This document shows positions 44,692 through 53,779 of a DNA stretch of 64,000 bases, piece by piece. Within the stretch, counting starts at the first letter, position 1; each line of letters starts with the position of its first letter. Both the position numbers and the translations under genes were made by a program. The notes under the pieces are model-generated. The model made no database searches. It saw nothing but the letters and a program-made list of their open reading frames with translations, and was not told the DNA's origin. Source of the DNA: Methylocystis sp. GTDB lineage: Bacteria; Pseudomonadota; Alphaproteobacteria; Rhizobiales; Beijerinckiaceae. The stretch covers positions 62,001 to 126,000 of the forward strand of contig JACOUB010000036.1 of assembly GCA_016178015.1 (NCBI GenBank), in the 5' to 3' direction.

Positions 44692-45307
44692 TGCGACCCT
44701 CCCGGATGCGTCCGCTTTTTTGTCCGACAATCATTATAGGCCGGCGATTACCGGAAAGGGATCGATTGCCGGACAGACGGAGGCGCGACAATGCTACGGC
44801 CACAAGGCCGATCGCGGACAGCCGGCAAATTGTGCCCAGCGCGCGGGCTTCGAAAAAGCGGCTTTCTCGGCCCGCAATAGTGGCTTGCGCGCCGGCCTCA
44901 CGCCAATCGAAGCGGCCGCGCGTGAAAACCACCGCCCTCCGGCTCGACGAGCAGCTCCAGATTGACGAGATACGCGTTGGCGTCGATCTCGTCGAGGGCT
45001 GCGGCCAAGGCCAGCCGCTGCGCGTCCCGTCTGGCGTCGACATCGACGAGGAAGACGGCGCCGGCGTGCAAAGCTGCCTTGCGCGAGTAACGCTTGCGGA
45101 ACTCGCCAACGTTGTTGGTGACCGTTCTGGATTATTTTAAGCAAAGTCCAATCCTTGGCGTTCAAAAGTTTATCCGCGGCTTGCGTGCGTTACTCGACGC
45201 GGGCGGCGGGCGCAAACGCCGCCTTTCCCCAATCCAATGGGACCAAAAGTGGGGCCGTTAAATTTATTTTCTAATTAGTATTATTGATTCAGTCGCTTGT
45301 TGTTGTT
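44692..45307. other. Degenerate region before tRNA-Ser
   Basis: No intact gene. A PIN-like scrap (44898-45122) is listed separately. It adjoins the 3' end of the tRNA, the usual integration side for mobile islands. Confidence 0.4.
44898..45122 (-). pseudogene. Possible PIN-like protein remnant
   Basis: The minus-strand frame reads VTNNVGEFRKRYSRKAALHAG, then DEIDANAYLVNLELLVEPEG and ends RPLRLA. The TNNxxEF and HAG motifs resemble the C-terminal half of PIN-like (DUF5615-type) proteins. No start codon or N-terminal Asp block is present. Weak call. Confidence 0.35.
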
Positions 45308-45397
45308 GCTGGCGGAGGGGGCGGGATTCGAACCCGCGATACGGTTTCCCGTATACACACTTTCCAGGCGTGCGCCTTCAGCCGCTCGGCCACCCCT
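45308..45397 (-). tRNA. tRNA-Ser (anticodon GGA)
   Basis: Complete 90-base gene on the minus strand with encoded CCA. Acceptor stem GGAGGGG/CCCCTCC, D-arm GGCCGAGCGGC, anticodon loop CTGGAAA (anticodon GGA), long variable arm (TATACGGGAAACCGTAT) typical of class II tRNA-Ser, and T-arm GCGGGTTCGAATCCCGC. Confidence 0.97.
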
Positions 45398-45584
45398 CCA
45401 TGCGTCGGCGTCGCCGCCATAACCGGTCGCCGACGCGTAACCCGCACTATAGGCAGACCCCGCCGGAGCGCAAATCTCTCCGCCCTCGTGAGGCGACCCG
45501 CCGCCGGCGCCCGTGGACAAAACGCTAGCCGCATCCTATCTTGCAAGCAGTCTCCTTAGCTCCATCCCAACCGCCACAGTGACA

Positions 45585-45896
45585 ATGCTCGTCCGCTTTC
45601 TGGGCCTCCTGCTGCTCGCCGGCGGCTTTGCCGCTCTCATCGTGGACGGCACGCGATCGCTCGCCGCCGGCCAGGTGCTGGTGACGCCGCTGAGCAAGGG
45701 CGCGGCGCAGCTGTTCCCGGCCGGGTTACCGTCTTTGCAAGCGGCGATCGAGCAACATATTTCGGCTTTCTTGTGGGATCCGGTTATCGTCACGCTGTTA
45801 ACGGCGCCGGCCAGTGTGGCGCTTAGCGGCGCGGGCGCCCTGCTTATCCTGTTCAGCCGCAAGCACAGGGCTCCGATCGGCTACGCCAGTCGGTGA
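45585..45896 (+). CDS. Small membrane protein, PetM-like annotation group
   Basis: 103 residues from ATG 45585 (in-frame start at 45513 less likely). Two helices: [21 protein letters not shown] and [23 protein letters not shown]. In Rhizobiales this family is often labelled PetM-like, but there is no evidence for a cytochrome b6f role. Located between tRNA-Ser and msrA. Confidence 0.7.
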   Translation: MLVRFLGLLLLAGGFAALIVDGTRSLAAGQVLVTPLSKGAAQLFPAGLPSLQAAIEQHISAFLWDPVIVTLLTAPASVALSGAGALLILFSRKHRAPIGYASR

Positions 45897-45951
45897 GGAC
45901 TGGCGCAAACGTGCGGGCGCGCTAATTCGCTTGCAACGAAGGAGCGGCGCC

Positions 45952-46602
45952 ATGTCGATCTCCGACAAGCTCGGTCTCAAACGGGATGGCCCGCCGCCGC
46001 CTGATTGGTTGGAGCCGGCGGCCGCCGCGCGCCATTTCGTCAATGGCCGGCCTTTGAGGGGGCCGTTTCCGGCGGGGAGCGAACGCGCTTTGTTCGGCTT
46101 GGGCTGTTTTTGGGGCGCGGAACGCAAATTCTGGCGGCTGGGCGACGGCGTCGTCATCACCGCCGTCGGCTATGCCGGCGGCAGCGTTGGCAATCCCACC
46201 TATAAGGATGTCTGCAGCGGCCGGACCGGCCACGCCGAGACGGTGCTGGTGGTCTACGATCCGGCGCGTCTGCCCTATGCGACCCTGCTGCGGGTTTTTT
46301 GGGAAAGTCACGATCCGACGCAGGGCATGCGCCAGGGCAATGACGTCGGCTCGCAATACCGCTCGGCGATCTACGCCTATTCGGCGGAGCAATTGCAGCG
46401 GGCCGCAAACTCGAGGCGCATTTACCAGGAGACTCTCACGGCGCATGGTTTCGGCGCCATCACCACCGAGATCGCGCCGGCGCCTGCGTTCTATTACGCG
46501 GAAGACGACCACCAGCAATATCTGGCCAAGAATCCGTCGGGCTACTGCGGCTTAGGTGGAACCGGCGTCATCTGCCCAGCGGCAATCGAGGCGTCCGCTT
46601 GA
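45952..46602 (+). CDS. msrA: Peptide methionine-(S)-S-oxide reductase
   Basis: Repairs methionine S-sulphoxide in proteins. 216 residues from ATG 45952 with AAGGAG. The catalytic [13 protein letters not shown], with nucleophile Cys, is intact, as are [39 protein letters not shown] and the C-terminal [12 protein letters not shown] with resolving Cys residues. MsrB is not adjacent. Confidence 0.95.
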   Translation: MSISDKLGLKRDGPPPPDWLEPAAAARHFVNGRPLRGPFPAGSERALFGLGCFWGAERKFWRLGDGVVITAVGYAGGSVGNPTYKDVCSGRTGHAETVLVVYDPARLPYATLLRVFWESHDPTQGMRQGNDVGSQYRSAIYAYSAEQLQRAANSRRIYQETLTAHGFGAITTEIAPAPAFYYAEDDHQQYLAKNPSGYCGLGGTGVICPAAIEASA

Positions 46603-46964
46603 TCGCCCCGCTGCGCCGGCCGGGCGCAACGCAGCGAGGCCGCCGCGCTCCTCCACCGCCGCGAATGCGGCGTGGAACATTAACCAAGAAGCGCGCGCCC
46701 GACCGAGATCGCGTGCGACTTCATGTCTCTATAGGAACGTCTTCCCCGTCAAACCAGTTCACGATAATTTAGATCCTGTCGATCGTATGAGTTTTTTAGA
46801 TTGCGCGCCTGAAGATCGAGTGCAAAACCTTGGCGACGACCGGGGACGCTCGTTGAGCGGATGAAGCGCATTGGGGCGAGAAAGCTGGTTCCGCTTCTGG
46901 CGGACGCGCTGCGGGCGAACACATTTACCGATGGATCGGCCGCGAAAGGGAAGGACGCGCGCAA
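46603..46964. other. Intergenic region, no gene seen
   Basis: Between msrA and the Crp/Fnr-type gene. AT-rich near 46760-46800 and probably contains the regulator's promoter. No FNR-type box was recognised. Confidence 0.4.
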
Positions 46965-47702
46965 ATGTCGGAGCTGCCATCGTTGCGAGAGATGCCGTTG
47001 TTCGCCTCCGTCGATGAGCAAACGCTCCGGCGTGTGACGCTCGACGCCAAAATCGAGACATTCGAAGACGGCGGCGTGATTTTCCGGCAGGGCGACGCGG
47101 CAACATCCATTTTCCTCGTGCTGCATGGTTTCGTCAAACTTATGCGGATCGCTCCTTGCGGCGACGAGACCCTCATCAACATCTGCTCCGACGGCGAGAG
47201 CGTTTACGAGGCGTTGACGCCGGACGGCGGCTCCTACTGCGTCAGCGCCGAAGCGGTTGGAACCGTGAGCGTGTTGAGACTGGCCGCCGCGCGGTTTGCG
47301 CGCGTCCTCACCGAGTCGCCGGCGCTTGCCGCCGCGGTGATCAGCGAGGCGACGGGTAAGATCAGCGTATTGATCGGTGAAATCGAGTCCTTGAAAGGGC
47401 AGAACGCCGATCAGCGGCTTGCCCGCTTCATCTTGTCCCTGTGCCCGCTCGGCAAAGAATCGTGCAGTTTCCGCCTCCCTTACGACAAGCGGCTGATCGC
47501 CGCGCGTCTCGGCGTGAAACAAGAGACCTTGTCGCGCGCTTTCGCCAAATTGCGCGAACTCGGCGTCCGCACCGAGACGCGCGATGTGTTCGTCGATAGC
47601 GTGACGCGTCTTGCCGCCGAATGCGAAGACCTCGGCAAGCACGCGCGCCTTCCGTCCGAGCGGCGCCAGCAGGCGCGCGAAAGCCGCGGCGCGATTCAGT
47701 GA
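46965..47702 (+). CDS. Crp/Fnr family transcriptional regulator
   Basis: 245 residues. N-terminal cyclic-nucleotide-binding-like beta barrel (LPSLREMPLFASVDEQTLRRV, DGGVIFRQGDAATSIFLVLHGFVKL), dimerisation helix, and C-terminal HTH (YDKRLIAARLGVKQETLSRAFAKLRELG). No N-terminal Cys cluster for an Fe-S centre, so not FNR itself; similar to FixK/Dnr-like oxygen or NO regulators. The effector is unknown. Confidence 0.88.
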   Translation: MSELPSLREMPLFASVDEQTLRRVTLDAKIETFEDGGVIFRQGDAATSIFLVLHGFVKLMRIAPCGDETLINICSDGESVYEALTPDGGSYCVSAEAVGTVSVLRLAAARFARVLTESPALAAAVISEATGKISVLIGEIESLKGQNADQRLARFILSLCPLGKESCSFRLPYDKRLIAARLGVKQETLSRAFAKLRELGVRTETRDVFVDSVTRLAAECEDLGKHARLPSERRQQARESRGAIQ

Positions 47703-47719
47703 GCCGCGCCGGAGCCGGT

Positions 47720-48241
47720 TCAGCGAACCGGCGCGGAGACGAATCCGAAGGCGACGCGCGCCAGCTTGTCGTTGCCGAAACGCTCCTCGGCCTTGCGAAC
47801 CGGCAAGCCGCCGAGGCGCCGGTAGAAAGAGAGCGCCTTCTCGTTATCCGCGAGCGCCCACACGATGGTGGAGAGGTAGCCGTGTTCCGCGAGTTCGTTG
47901 CGCGCGGCGTTGAAAAGGCGACGGCCGAACCCCAGACCGTGGCATTCGGGCAGGAGATAGATTTCGAAAATTTCGCCCGAATAGGGCATCGAAGGAACAC
48001 GGTTGCGGCCGTAAGTCGCATAGCCCACGATCGCGTGGTCAAATTCGACGACGAGCAGGCCGCTGCCGCGCATGATCGCCGACTCCCACCACCGCGGACC
48101 GCGCCGCGCAATCATGCGCTCGAGCTCCGCCCCCGGCATGATGCCGCGATACGCATAACGCCACGAGATGTCATGCACGCGGGTGATCGCCTCGGCGTCG
48201 CCGGGCACGGCGTGGCGAATGGAGAAAGCGGTCTCGACCAT
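47720..48241 (-). CDS. GNAT family N-acetyltransferase
   Basis: 173 residues. The acetyl-CoA-binding core is visible as EIYLLPECHGLGFGRRLFNAARNEL (R/QxxGxG/A motif) followed by WALADNEKALSFYRRLGG. The substrate is unknown. Ends 17 bases from the regulator gene, convergent to it. Confidence 0.88.
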   Translation of the reverse strand: MVETAFSIRHAVPGDAEAITRVHDISWRYAYRGIMPGAELERMIARRGPRWWESAIMRGSGLLVVEFDHAIVGYATYGRNRVPSMPYSGEIFEIYLLPECHGLGFGRRLFNAARNELAEHGYLSTIVWALADNEKALSFYRRLGGLPVRKAEERFGNDKLARVAFGFVSAPVR

Positions 48242-48404
48242 GCGACGATGTTAGGTCGCAAGGCCATGGTTCCGCAAGACCTAGCTGCGGTCAAAGCGCA
48301 CAAAAATAAAAAAATGGCTGGCAGGCGCGTTCCGGCGTGTACAGCTTGCGCCGGCAGTTAGCCGGCGGCCGTTTCACAAAACAACGTTACGGAAAGCGTA
48401 AGCG

Positions 48405-49277
48405 TCAGGCGAGCAAGCCGGTCGCAACGCCGGCAAGCAGCAACACGCCGATAAACGCTCGATAAATGACGAACGGCCAGGCGGAAAATCGCTCGAGGAT
48501 GCGCATGAGGCTCCAGATCGCGACGAACGCGGAAATCGACGCGACCACGAGGCCGACGGCGAGAATCGACCAGCCATGGCCGTCGAGATGCGCCTTGAAC
48601 AGCTTATACAGTTCGTAGAAACCGGCGCCGGCGATCGCCGGCAAGCCGAGCAGGAAGGAAAATTGCGCCGCCTGCTCGCGTTTGAGATCGAGGAAAAGAG
48701 CGGCGGTCAAGGTCGACCCCGACCGCGAAACGCCGGGGATCAGCGCCCCGACCTGCGCCAGCCCGACGATCATCGCGTCCTTCAGGCTCACATGCTCAAG
48801 GGTGCGCGTGTGATTGCAGTAGAGTTCCGCGATCGCCAGCAGCGCCGCCATGACGATGCAGGATATGCCGATGACCGGGAGGGTGCGGAGCGGCGAGCCG
48901 CAGGCGTTCAAGACGCCCGAAAGCGCCATGCCGGCAAGCGCAATCGGGATTGTGGCGAAAACGATCCACGTCGCGAAGCGAAATGTCCAGTCCTCGAAGT
49001 CGCGCCGGACGACCGCGCGAATGGAGCCCGTGGCGAGCGCGCGTACGTCGACCCAGAAATAGCTCACCACGGCGGCGAGCGCCGCGAGCTGCATCGCGGC
49101 GGAAAAGGCCGAACCCGGATCCTTCCAGCCGAGCAGCGCCGGAACGATGCGCATGTGCGCGGTGGACGAGATCGGCAGAAGCTCGGTAATGCCCTGCACC
49201 ACGCCCAGCACGGCGACCTTTGCGTAGCCGAGATCGATGAAACCGGTGTCGAGACCAAGAGTGCAAGCCGTCGCCAT
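48405..49277 (-). CDS. uppP: Undecaprenyl-diphosphate phosphatase
   Basis: Recycles the undecaprenyl carrier lipid and gives bacitracin resistance. 290 residues with about eight membrane helices. Family motifs VVQGITELLPISSTAHM and IPGVSRSGSTLTAAL (catalytic region), plus REQAAQFSFLLGLPAIAGAG. Monocistronic, flanked by a palindromic repeat pair. Confidence 0.94.
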   Translation of the reverse strand: MATACTLGLDTGFIDLGYAKVAVLGVVQGITELLPISSTAHMRIVPALLGWKDPGSAFSAAMQLAALAAVVSYFWVDVRALATGSIRAVVRRDFEDWTFRFATWIVFATIPIALAGMALSGVLNACGSPLRTLPVIGISCIVMAALLAIAELYCNHTRTLEHVSLKDAMIVGLAQVGALIPGVSRSGSTLTAALFLDLKREQAAQFSFLLGLPAIAGAGFYELYKLFKAHLDGHGWSILAVGLVVASISAFVAIWSLMRILERFSAWPFVIYRAFIGVLLLAGVATGLLA

Positions 49278-49310
49278 GAGTCTTTACCCTTTTCGCGCTT
49301 CCCGTGCACC

Positions 49311-49451
49311 GTCATGGCCGGGCTTGTCCCGGCCATCCACGCCGGGACGATCCAGCGAATTTTCATGAGGATACATGAACGGAGCTTCTAATTTTTTTAA
49401 GCCTTGTCGCCGCTTCTCGGCGTGGATGCCCGGCACAAGGCCGGGCATGAC
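49311..49451. repeat. Palindromic repeat pair (GTCATGGCCGGGC family)
   Basis: GTCATGGCCGGGCTTGTCCC at the left faces GGCACAAGGCCGGGCATGAC at the right, with ATCCACGCCGGGA and CGGCGTGGATGCC inside. Same family as 56432-56570; common in Rhizobiales. Confidence 0.75.
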
Positions 49452-49471
49452 GATCCTGATTGGTTCGCGCA

Positions 49472-51460
49472 TTACGAGGCGCGCTCGACGCTTCTTTCGA
49501 TGATGTGCGCCAAATCGGTCATGATGGCGTTGAGATCGTAGTTCTTGGGCGTATAGACCGCCGCCACGCCTTCGTCGCGCAGGCGTTTCTCGTCCGCCGG
49601 CGGGATGATGCCGCCGACGACCAGCGGCACCTTGTCCAAGCCGCGATCCTTCATCAGTCTGATGACCTCATGCGCGAGCGTCACATGCGAGCCCGACAGG
49701 ATCGACAGGCCGACGCAATGCACGCCCTCTTGCCTGGCGGCGTCGACGATTTCGGCCGGCGTCGAGCGGATGCCGGCATAGATGACGTCGAAGCCGGCGT
49801 CTCTGGCGCGCACGGCGATCTGTTCGGCGCCGTTGGAATGCCCGTCGAGTCCGGGCTTGCCGATCAGGAACTTGGCCCGTTTGCCGATCTTGGTCGAGAC
49901 CCGCTGGACCTCGGTGCGCACATCGTCGATGGCGCCGCCGACCTGACGCGCCGCCTTGGCCACGCCGGTCGGCGCGCGGTATTCGCCGAACACGCCGCGC
50001 AGCACGTCGCCCCATTCGCCGGTCGTGACGCCGGCCTTGGCGGCGGCGATGGATGGCGCCATCAGATTGCGGCCCTCCTTGGCGGCGCGCGCCAGTTCGC
50101 AGATCGCGGCGGCTGCCGCCTTGGCGTCGCGCTGGTCGCGCCAGGCTTGCAGACCCTTAATCTGTTCGGCTTCGACATGTTCGGGCGCCACCATGATCAT
50201 GTTGTCGCCCGACATGAGCGGCGAAGGCTCGCCATTGACGAACTGATTGACGCCGACAACGATCCGCTCGCCCCGCTCGATCGCCTCGAGGCGCGCCGTG
50301 TTGGCCTCGACCAGCTGGGATTTCAGATAACCGCTCTCGACCGCCGCCGCCGCGCCGCCCATCTTGTCGATCGCCGCCAGCTCGGCGAGAGCCTCCGCCT
50401 TCAATTGTTCGACCTTGCGCTGGACCTCCTTGGAGCCGTCGAAAATATCGGCGTATTCCAAGAGGTCGGTCTCATAGGCCATGATCTGCTGCATGCGCAG
50501 CGACCATTGCTGATCAATGGGGCGCGGCAGCCCCAAGGCCTCGTTCCAGGCCGGCAATTGCACGGCTCGCGCCCGCGCGCCCTTGGAGAGCACCACAGCC
50601 AGCATCTCGATGAGAATGCGCGCGACGTTGTTTTCCGGCTGCTGCTCGGTGAGGCCGAGCGAATTCACCTGCACGCCGTAACGGAAGCGGCGCAGCTTCG
50701 CGTCCGTCACGCCATAGCGTTTCAGAACGATCTCGTCCCAGAGCTCGGTGAACGCGCGCATCTTGCACAGTTCGGTGACGAAGCGCATGCCGGCGTTGAC
50801 GAAGAACGAGATGCGCCCGACAACTTGCGCAAACCCTGCTTCCGAGACCTCGCCGCAAGCGCGCACATTGTCGAGAACGGCGACGGCCGTGGCCAGCGCA
50901 TAGGCGAGTTCCTGCACCGGCGTCGCGCCCGCCTCTTGCAGATGATAGGAGCAGACGTTGATCGGGTTCCACTTGGGCGTCTCGTGCACCGCAAAGAGAA
51001 TGAGGTCCTTGGTGAGCCGCAGCGACGCCGTCGGCGGGAACACATAAGTGCCGCGCGCAAGATATTCCTTGATGATGTCGTTTTGGGTGGTGCCCTCGAG
51101 TTTTTCGCGCGGGACGCCCTGCTCCTCGGCGGTTGCTATGTAGAGCGACATCAGCCACGCCGCCGTGGCGTTGATGGTCATCGAGGTGTTCATGTTGTCG
51201 AGCGGAATGCCGTCGAACAGGGTGCGCATGTCGCCGAGATGCGCGACCGCCACGCCAACCTTGCCGACCTCGCCGCGCGCCAGCGGATGATCGCTGTCGT
51301 AGCCGGTTTGGGTCGGCAGATCGAAGGCGATGGAGAGGCCGGTCTGGCCTTTGGCGAGATTGGCGCGGTAGAGCTTGTTCGATTCGCGCGCCGTCGAATG
51401 GCCGGCATAGGTGCGAAAAATCCATGGCTTATCGCGACGGGGCGTCGGCGTGTCGTTCAT
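49472..51460 (-). CDS. ecm: Ethylmalonyl-CoA mutase (B12-dependent), MeaA-type
   Basis: Converts (2R)-ethylmalonyl-CoA to methylsuccinyl-CoA in the ethylmalonyl-CoA pathway of acetate or C1 assimilation. 662 residues: catalytic TIM barrel (TGLSIAFDLPTQTGYDSDHP, NTSMTINATAAWL, GATPVQELAYALATAVAVL) and C-terminal cobalamin domain with the DxHxxG motif GLDGHSNGAEQ (about residue 530). It is a single-polypeptide mutase, shorter than methylmalonyl-CoA mutase MutB. GGAGG precedes the ATG. Close to ccr, which acts one step earlier. Confidence 0.92.
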   Translation of the reverse strand: MNDTPTPRRDKPWIFRTYAGHSTARESNKLYRANLAKGQTGLSIAFDLPTQTGYDSDHPLARGEVGKVGVAVAHLGDMRTLFDGIPLDNMNTSMTINATAAWLMSLYIATAEEQGVPREKLEGTTQNDIIKEYLARGTYVFPPTASLRLTKDLILFAVHETPKWNPINVCSYHLQEAGATPVQELAYALATAVAVLDNVRACGEVSEAGFAQVVGRISFFVNAGMRFVTELCKMRAFTELWDEIVLKRYGVTDAKLRRFRYGVQVNSLGLTEQQPENNVARILIEMLAVVLSKGARARAVQLPAWNEALGLPRPIDQQWSLRMQQIMAYETDLLEYADIFDGSKEVQRKVEQLKAEALAELAAIDKMGGAAAAVESGYLKSQLVEANTARLEAIERGERIVVGVNQFVNGEPSPLMSGDNMIMVAPEHVEAEQIKGLQAWRDQRDAKAAAAAICELARAAKEGRNLMAPSIAAAKAGVTTGEWGDVLRGVFGEYRAPTGVAKAARQVGGAIDDVRTEVQRVSTKIGKRAKFLIGKPGLDGHSNGAEQIAVRARDAGFDVIYAGIRSTPAEIVDAARQEGVHCVGLSILSGSHVTLAHEVIRLMKDRGLDKVPLVVGGIIPPADEKRLRDEGVAAVYTPKNYDLNAIMTDLAHIIERSVERAS

Positions 51461-51790
51461 CGGGCGAACCTCCGAGGCTGCGATAGCATAGGAGGCGGGC
51501 CGGGAGGAAGGCGGGGGCAGCCCCCGGGGCGATGGGGGTGAAGGGCTTCCTCACCCTGAGGAGCCGGCGAAGCCGGCGTCTCGAAGGGCGAGGAAGCCCT
51601 TTGTAGAACCTTTCCCTTTCCCTCGTGCTTCGAGACGCGCCCTGCGGGCGCTCCTCAACATGAGGGCGAGGGGTTGCAATCCTTCACCCGATTGCCCTAT
51701 CCGCTCGTCCGCTGCCGATGGGTCACGAAAGCCGCCCGATCTTGAAGAAAATCCTTGACCTTGATGCCGATGTTTCAAAGGATGCTTGCC
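51461..51790. other. Intergenic region with REP-like element
   Basis: Holds the ecm promoter at the left and the repeat at 51549-51672. No gene. Confidence 0.5.
51549..51672. repeat. REP-like palindromic element
   Basis: CCTCACCCTGAGGAGCCGGC faces CGCTCCTCAACATGAGGGCG; CTTCGAGACG is present in both halves. Same family as 5991-6117. Confidence 0.75.
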
Positions 51791-52147
51791 ATGACCGGGA
51801 CCGATCCTGTTCTCGCCGCCATAGCCGATCTCAAATCGCACGTCTCGTCGGAGATAGCCCGGCTGGACGGCAAGGTCGATCGACTCGACGCCAGAGTAGG
51901 CCAACTCGACGCCACGGTGGGCCGACTCGACGCCAGGATAGGCCAACTCGAGGCGAGGGTTGGCCAGCTCGATGTGAGGGTCGGCCAGGTCCAGGACGGG
52001 ATGGCTGGGCTCAAAGAGAGATTCGACAGGCAACCCGACATGCGCTTGCTCGGGCATCAGATGCAGGCTTTGATCGACCGCGTTTCATCGCTAGAGGAAA
52101 AGAATGTTCGCGCGCTGGCGGCGATCAACGATTTCGCGCGCGCGTGA
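51791..52147 (+). CDS. Coiled-coil protein, apparently frameshifted at its C-terminus
   Basis: 118 residues from ATG 51791 (51755 also in frame). A long heptad-repeat coiled coil (SSEIARLDGKVDRLDARVGQ and further RVGQLDA units) is followed by a short tail ending NDFARA. The frame stops in a CG-repeat (CGCGCGCGCG at 52136-52145); removing two bases joins it to SPGEVEALHGELKEMRELQF and further helix ending at 52260. So the gene is likely a recent frameshift of a protein of about 155 residues. Function unknown. Confidence 0.65.
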   Translation: MTGTDPVLAAIADLKSHVSSEIARLDGKVDRLDARVGQLDATVGRLDARIGQLEARVGQLDVRVGQVQDGMAGLKERFDRQPDMRLLGHQMQALIDRVSSLEEKNVRALAAINDFARA

Positions 52148-52333
52148 GCCCCGGCGAAGTTGAGGCGCTGCACGGCGAACTGAAAGAAATGCGGGAATTG
52201 CAATTCCGTCACGATGTCCGCCTTCGCCGCATCGAGGACGAATTGCATCTGACGCGGTAAAATTCTCGATGCTTGTCCGGCGAAAGCCGAAAACCGATAG
52301 CGCGCAACGGGTATCATGTCCCCGTAATCACGC

Positions 52334-52744
52334 TTACTTGCGACTCGACCGCATGGCCTTGAGATGCTTGGAAGCTTGCTTCGCAAGCTTCTTGTACTCG
52401 CTCGAGTCCACTGCGTAGAGCGCGACCTTCCCCTCTTTGTCGAAGTGGAAGCCCCAGCCGTAGGTCCTTGCGAGCGGCGACGTTCGCAGGCATGGCTGAT
52501 CCTTGGCGAAGAACTCCTGCCGCATTGCAGCTCCGCGCTTCTTGAGTTCTGCCGCTGGAACTGCCTTGTGACGCACGAACGTGCCGAAGAGGACGTCCTC
52601 CTGCGTATATTTGTACGGATGGTCCTTGAGCATCTCGTACTGGATGTTTGCCACCGTCTTCTTGTCGGTCTTCGCCTGTGGGACGATGCCGGTAGTGGCC
52701 GAGCAGTCTTCGGCGACGGTGATGAATGTATCGAGGTAATTCAT
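52334..52744 (-). CDS. DUF6157 family protein
   Basis: 136 residues, cytosolic. Family segments MNYLDTFITVAEDCSATTGIVP, IQYEMLKDHPYKYTQEDVLF and SPLARTYGWGFHFDKEGKVALYAV are present, over the complete family length. Function unknown. Confidence 0.85.
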   Translation of the reverse strand: MNYLDTFITVAEDCSATTGIVPQAKTDKKTVANIQYEMLKDHPYKYTQEDVLFGTFVRHKAVPAAELKKRGAAMRQEFFAKDQPCLRTSPLARTYGWGFHFDKEGKVALYAVDSSEYKKLAKQASKHLKAMRSSRK

Positions 52745-52938
52745 GTGCGTCGCTCGCCTCGATTACGGATTACGGGGACATGATACGCATTGCATGATTT
52801 GCGAAAGACGGGATTTGATCCGACGGACATCGCTCGCTTAGAAACCGCATCTTGCCATTCATCTCATGGCGGCGAGCGTGGCGAGCGGGCCGAGCTTGTC
52901 GAGGACGCGAGCTTTGCTCGCGCCGCCGAAGGCGGTGC

Positions 52939-53349
52939 TCACCCCAATGCCTCGACGCCGGCCGCCTCCGCCGCCCGCGCGAGCGCCGCGTCGAGCGTCG
53001 CCAGCGGCAGGCGGCGGCGTTGCGCCAGTTCGAGGTAGGCGGCGTCGTAGACGGTGAGGCCGTAAAGGTCGGCGAGGCGGATCGTAGCAGACCACGATAG
53101 CCTCTCGCACTCTTCGTCCATCTCGATGCACGTCTCATTCAGACTGGCGAAAACCTCACGACGATAAACCGGCGTTATGCGCCGACGGCGTTGCGCGACC
53201 AAGAGGCCGTTGGCGATCTCGAACCGCCACAGGCTCGGGACAACGGCCCCTTCCTGAACGACTTTTTCGAAAATCGCGACGACTGCCGGGGTGCGTTCGT
53301 CTTCAAAGCAATAGGCGAGCGTCGCCGAGCTATCGAGCACCACGCTCAT
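52939..53349 (-). CDS. VapC-like PIN-domain toxin
   Basis: 136 residues from ATG 53349, which overlaps the antitoxin stop (ATGA). Acidic residues of the PIN site are seen at VVLDSSATLAYCFEDE, WRFEIANGL and TVYDAAYLELA, then LPLATLDAALARAA. Full length. RNA cleavage is expected from the family. Confidence 0.88.
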   Translation of the reverse strand: MSVVLDSSATLAYCFEDERTPAVVAIFEKVVQEGAVVPSLWRFEIANGLLVAQRRRRITPVYRREVFASLNETCIEMDEECERLSWSATIRLADLYGLTVYDAAYLELAQRRRLPLATLDAALARAAEAAGVEALG

Positions 53350-53585
53350 TCGCGTCCTTCTTCGATCAAATCCTTGATCTTGAGGCCGCCGAGCGTCACG
53401 CCCTTGCTCATTTCCTTGATCCGCTCGACCGCCGCGCGCGCCTTCTCGACATCGCGCTCGGTCCGCAGGGGCGCGAGCCGCGCCACCGGCTTGCCGCGCC
53501 GAGTGATAATGACCTCCTCGCCCTTCTCGACGCGATCGAGCAGGCTTCCCAATGTGTTCTTGGCTTCGAATGCGCCGATTTGCAT
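53346..53585 (-). CDS. Phd/YefM-type antitoxin
   Basis: 79 residues from ATG 53585 with GGAG. N-terminal QIGAFEAKNTLGSLLDRVEK, VIITRRGKPVARLAP is the DNA-binding fold; the tail GLKIKDLIEEGRE covers the toxin. Overlaps the toxin start. Similar in layout to the pair at 21943-22604, but the proteins differ. Confidence 0.88.
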   Translation of the reverse strand: MQIGAFEAKNTLGSLLDRVEKGEEVIITRRGKPVARLAPLRTERDVEKARAAVERIKEMSKGVTLGGLKIKDLIEEGRE

Positions 53586-53604
53586 GGTCGAGTCTCCAAC
53601 CATC

Positions 53605-53620
53605 TAGCTTAACTAGCTTA
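53605..53620. promoter_or_regulatory. Possible antitoxin operator (direct repeats)
   Basis: Two TAGCTTA units 9 bases apart upstream of the antitoxin start. AT-rich against the background. Weak. Confidence 0.3.
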
Positions 53621-53779
53621 CTGAGACGCCGCGCCCATTGCAAGCGCGGGCGCGGCGCGGCTGCGGCGCGGCGCTGGGGACCTCCAACATCGCTCTGTTC
53701 AGGGTACAGCCGTCCGTATATGAAGGACCGCCTTTAAACTGACGCCGGCGCGACGCGGCGGCCCCCAGGAGACGCGACG

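Noticed and set aside
45308-45397. Search for a duplicated tRNA 3' end (attachment site) between 31 and 45 kb
   Set aside because: No repeat of the tRNA-Ser 3' end was recognised by eye, so no attachment site is claimed.
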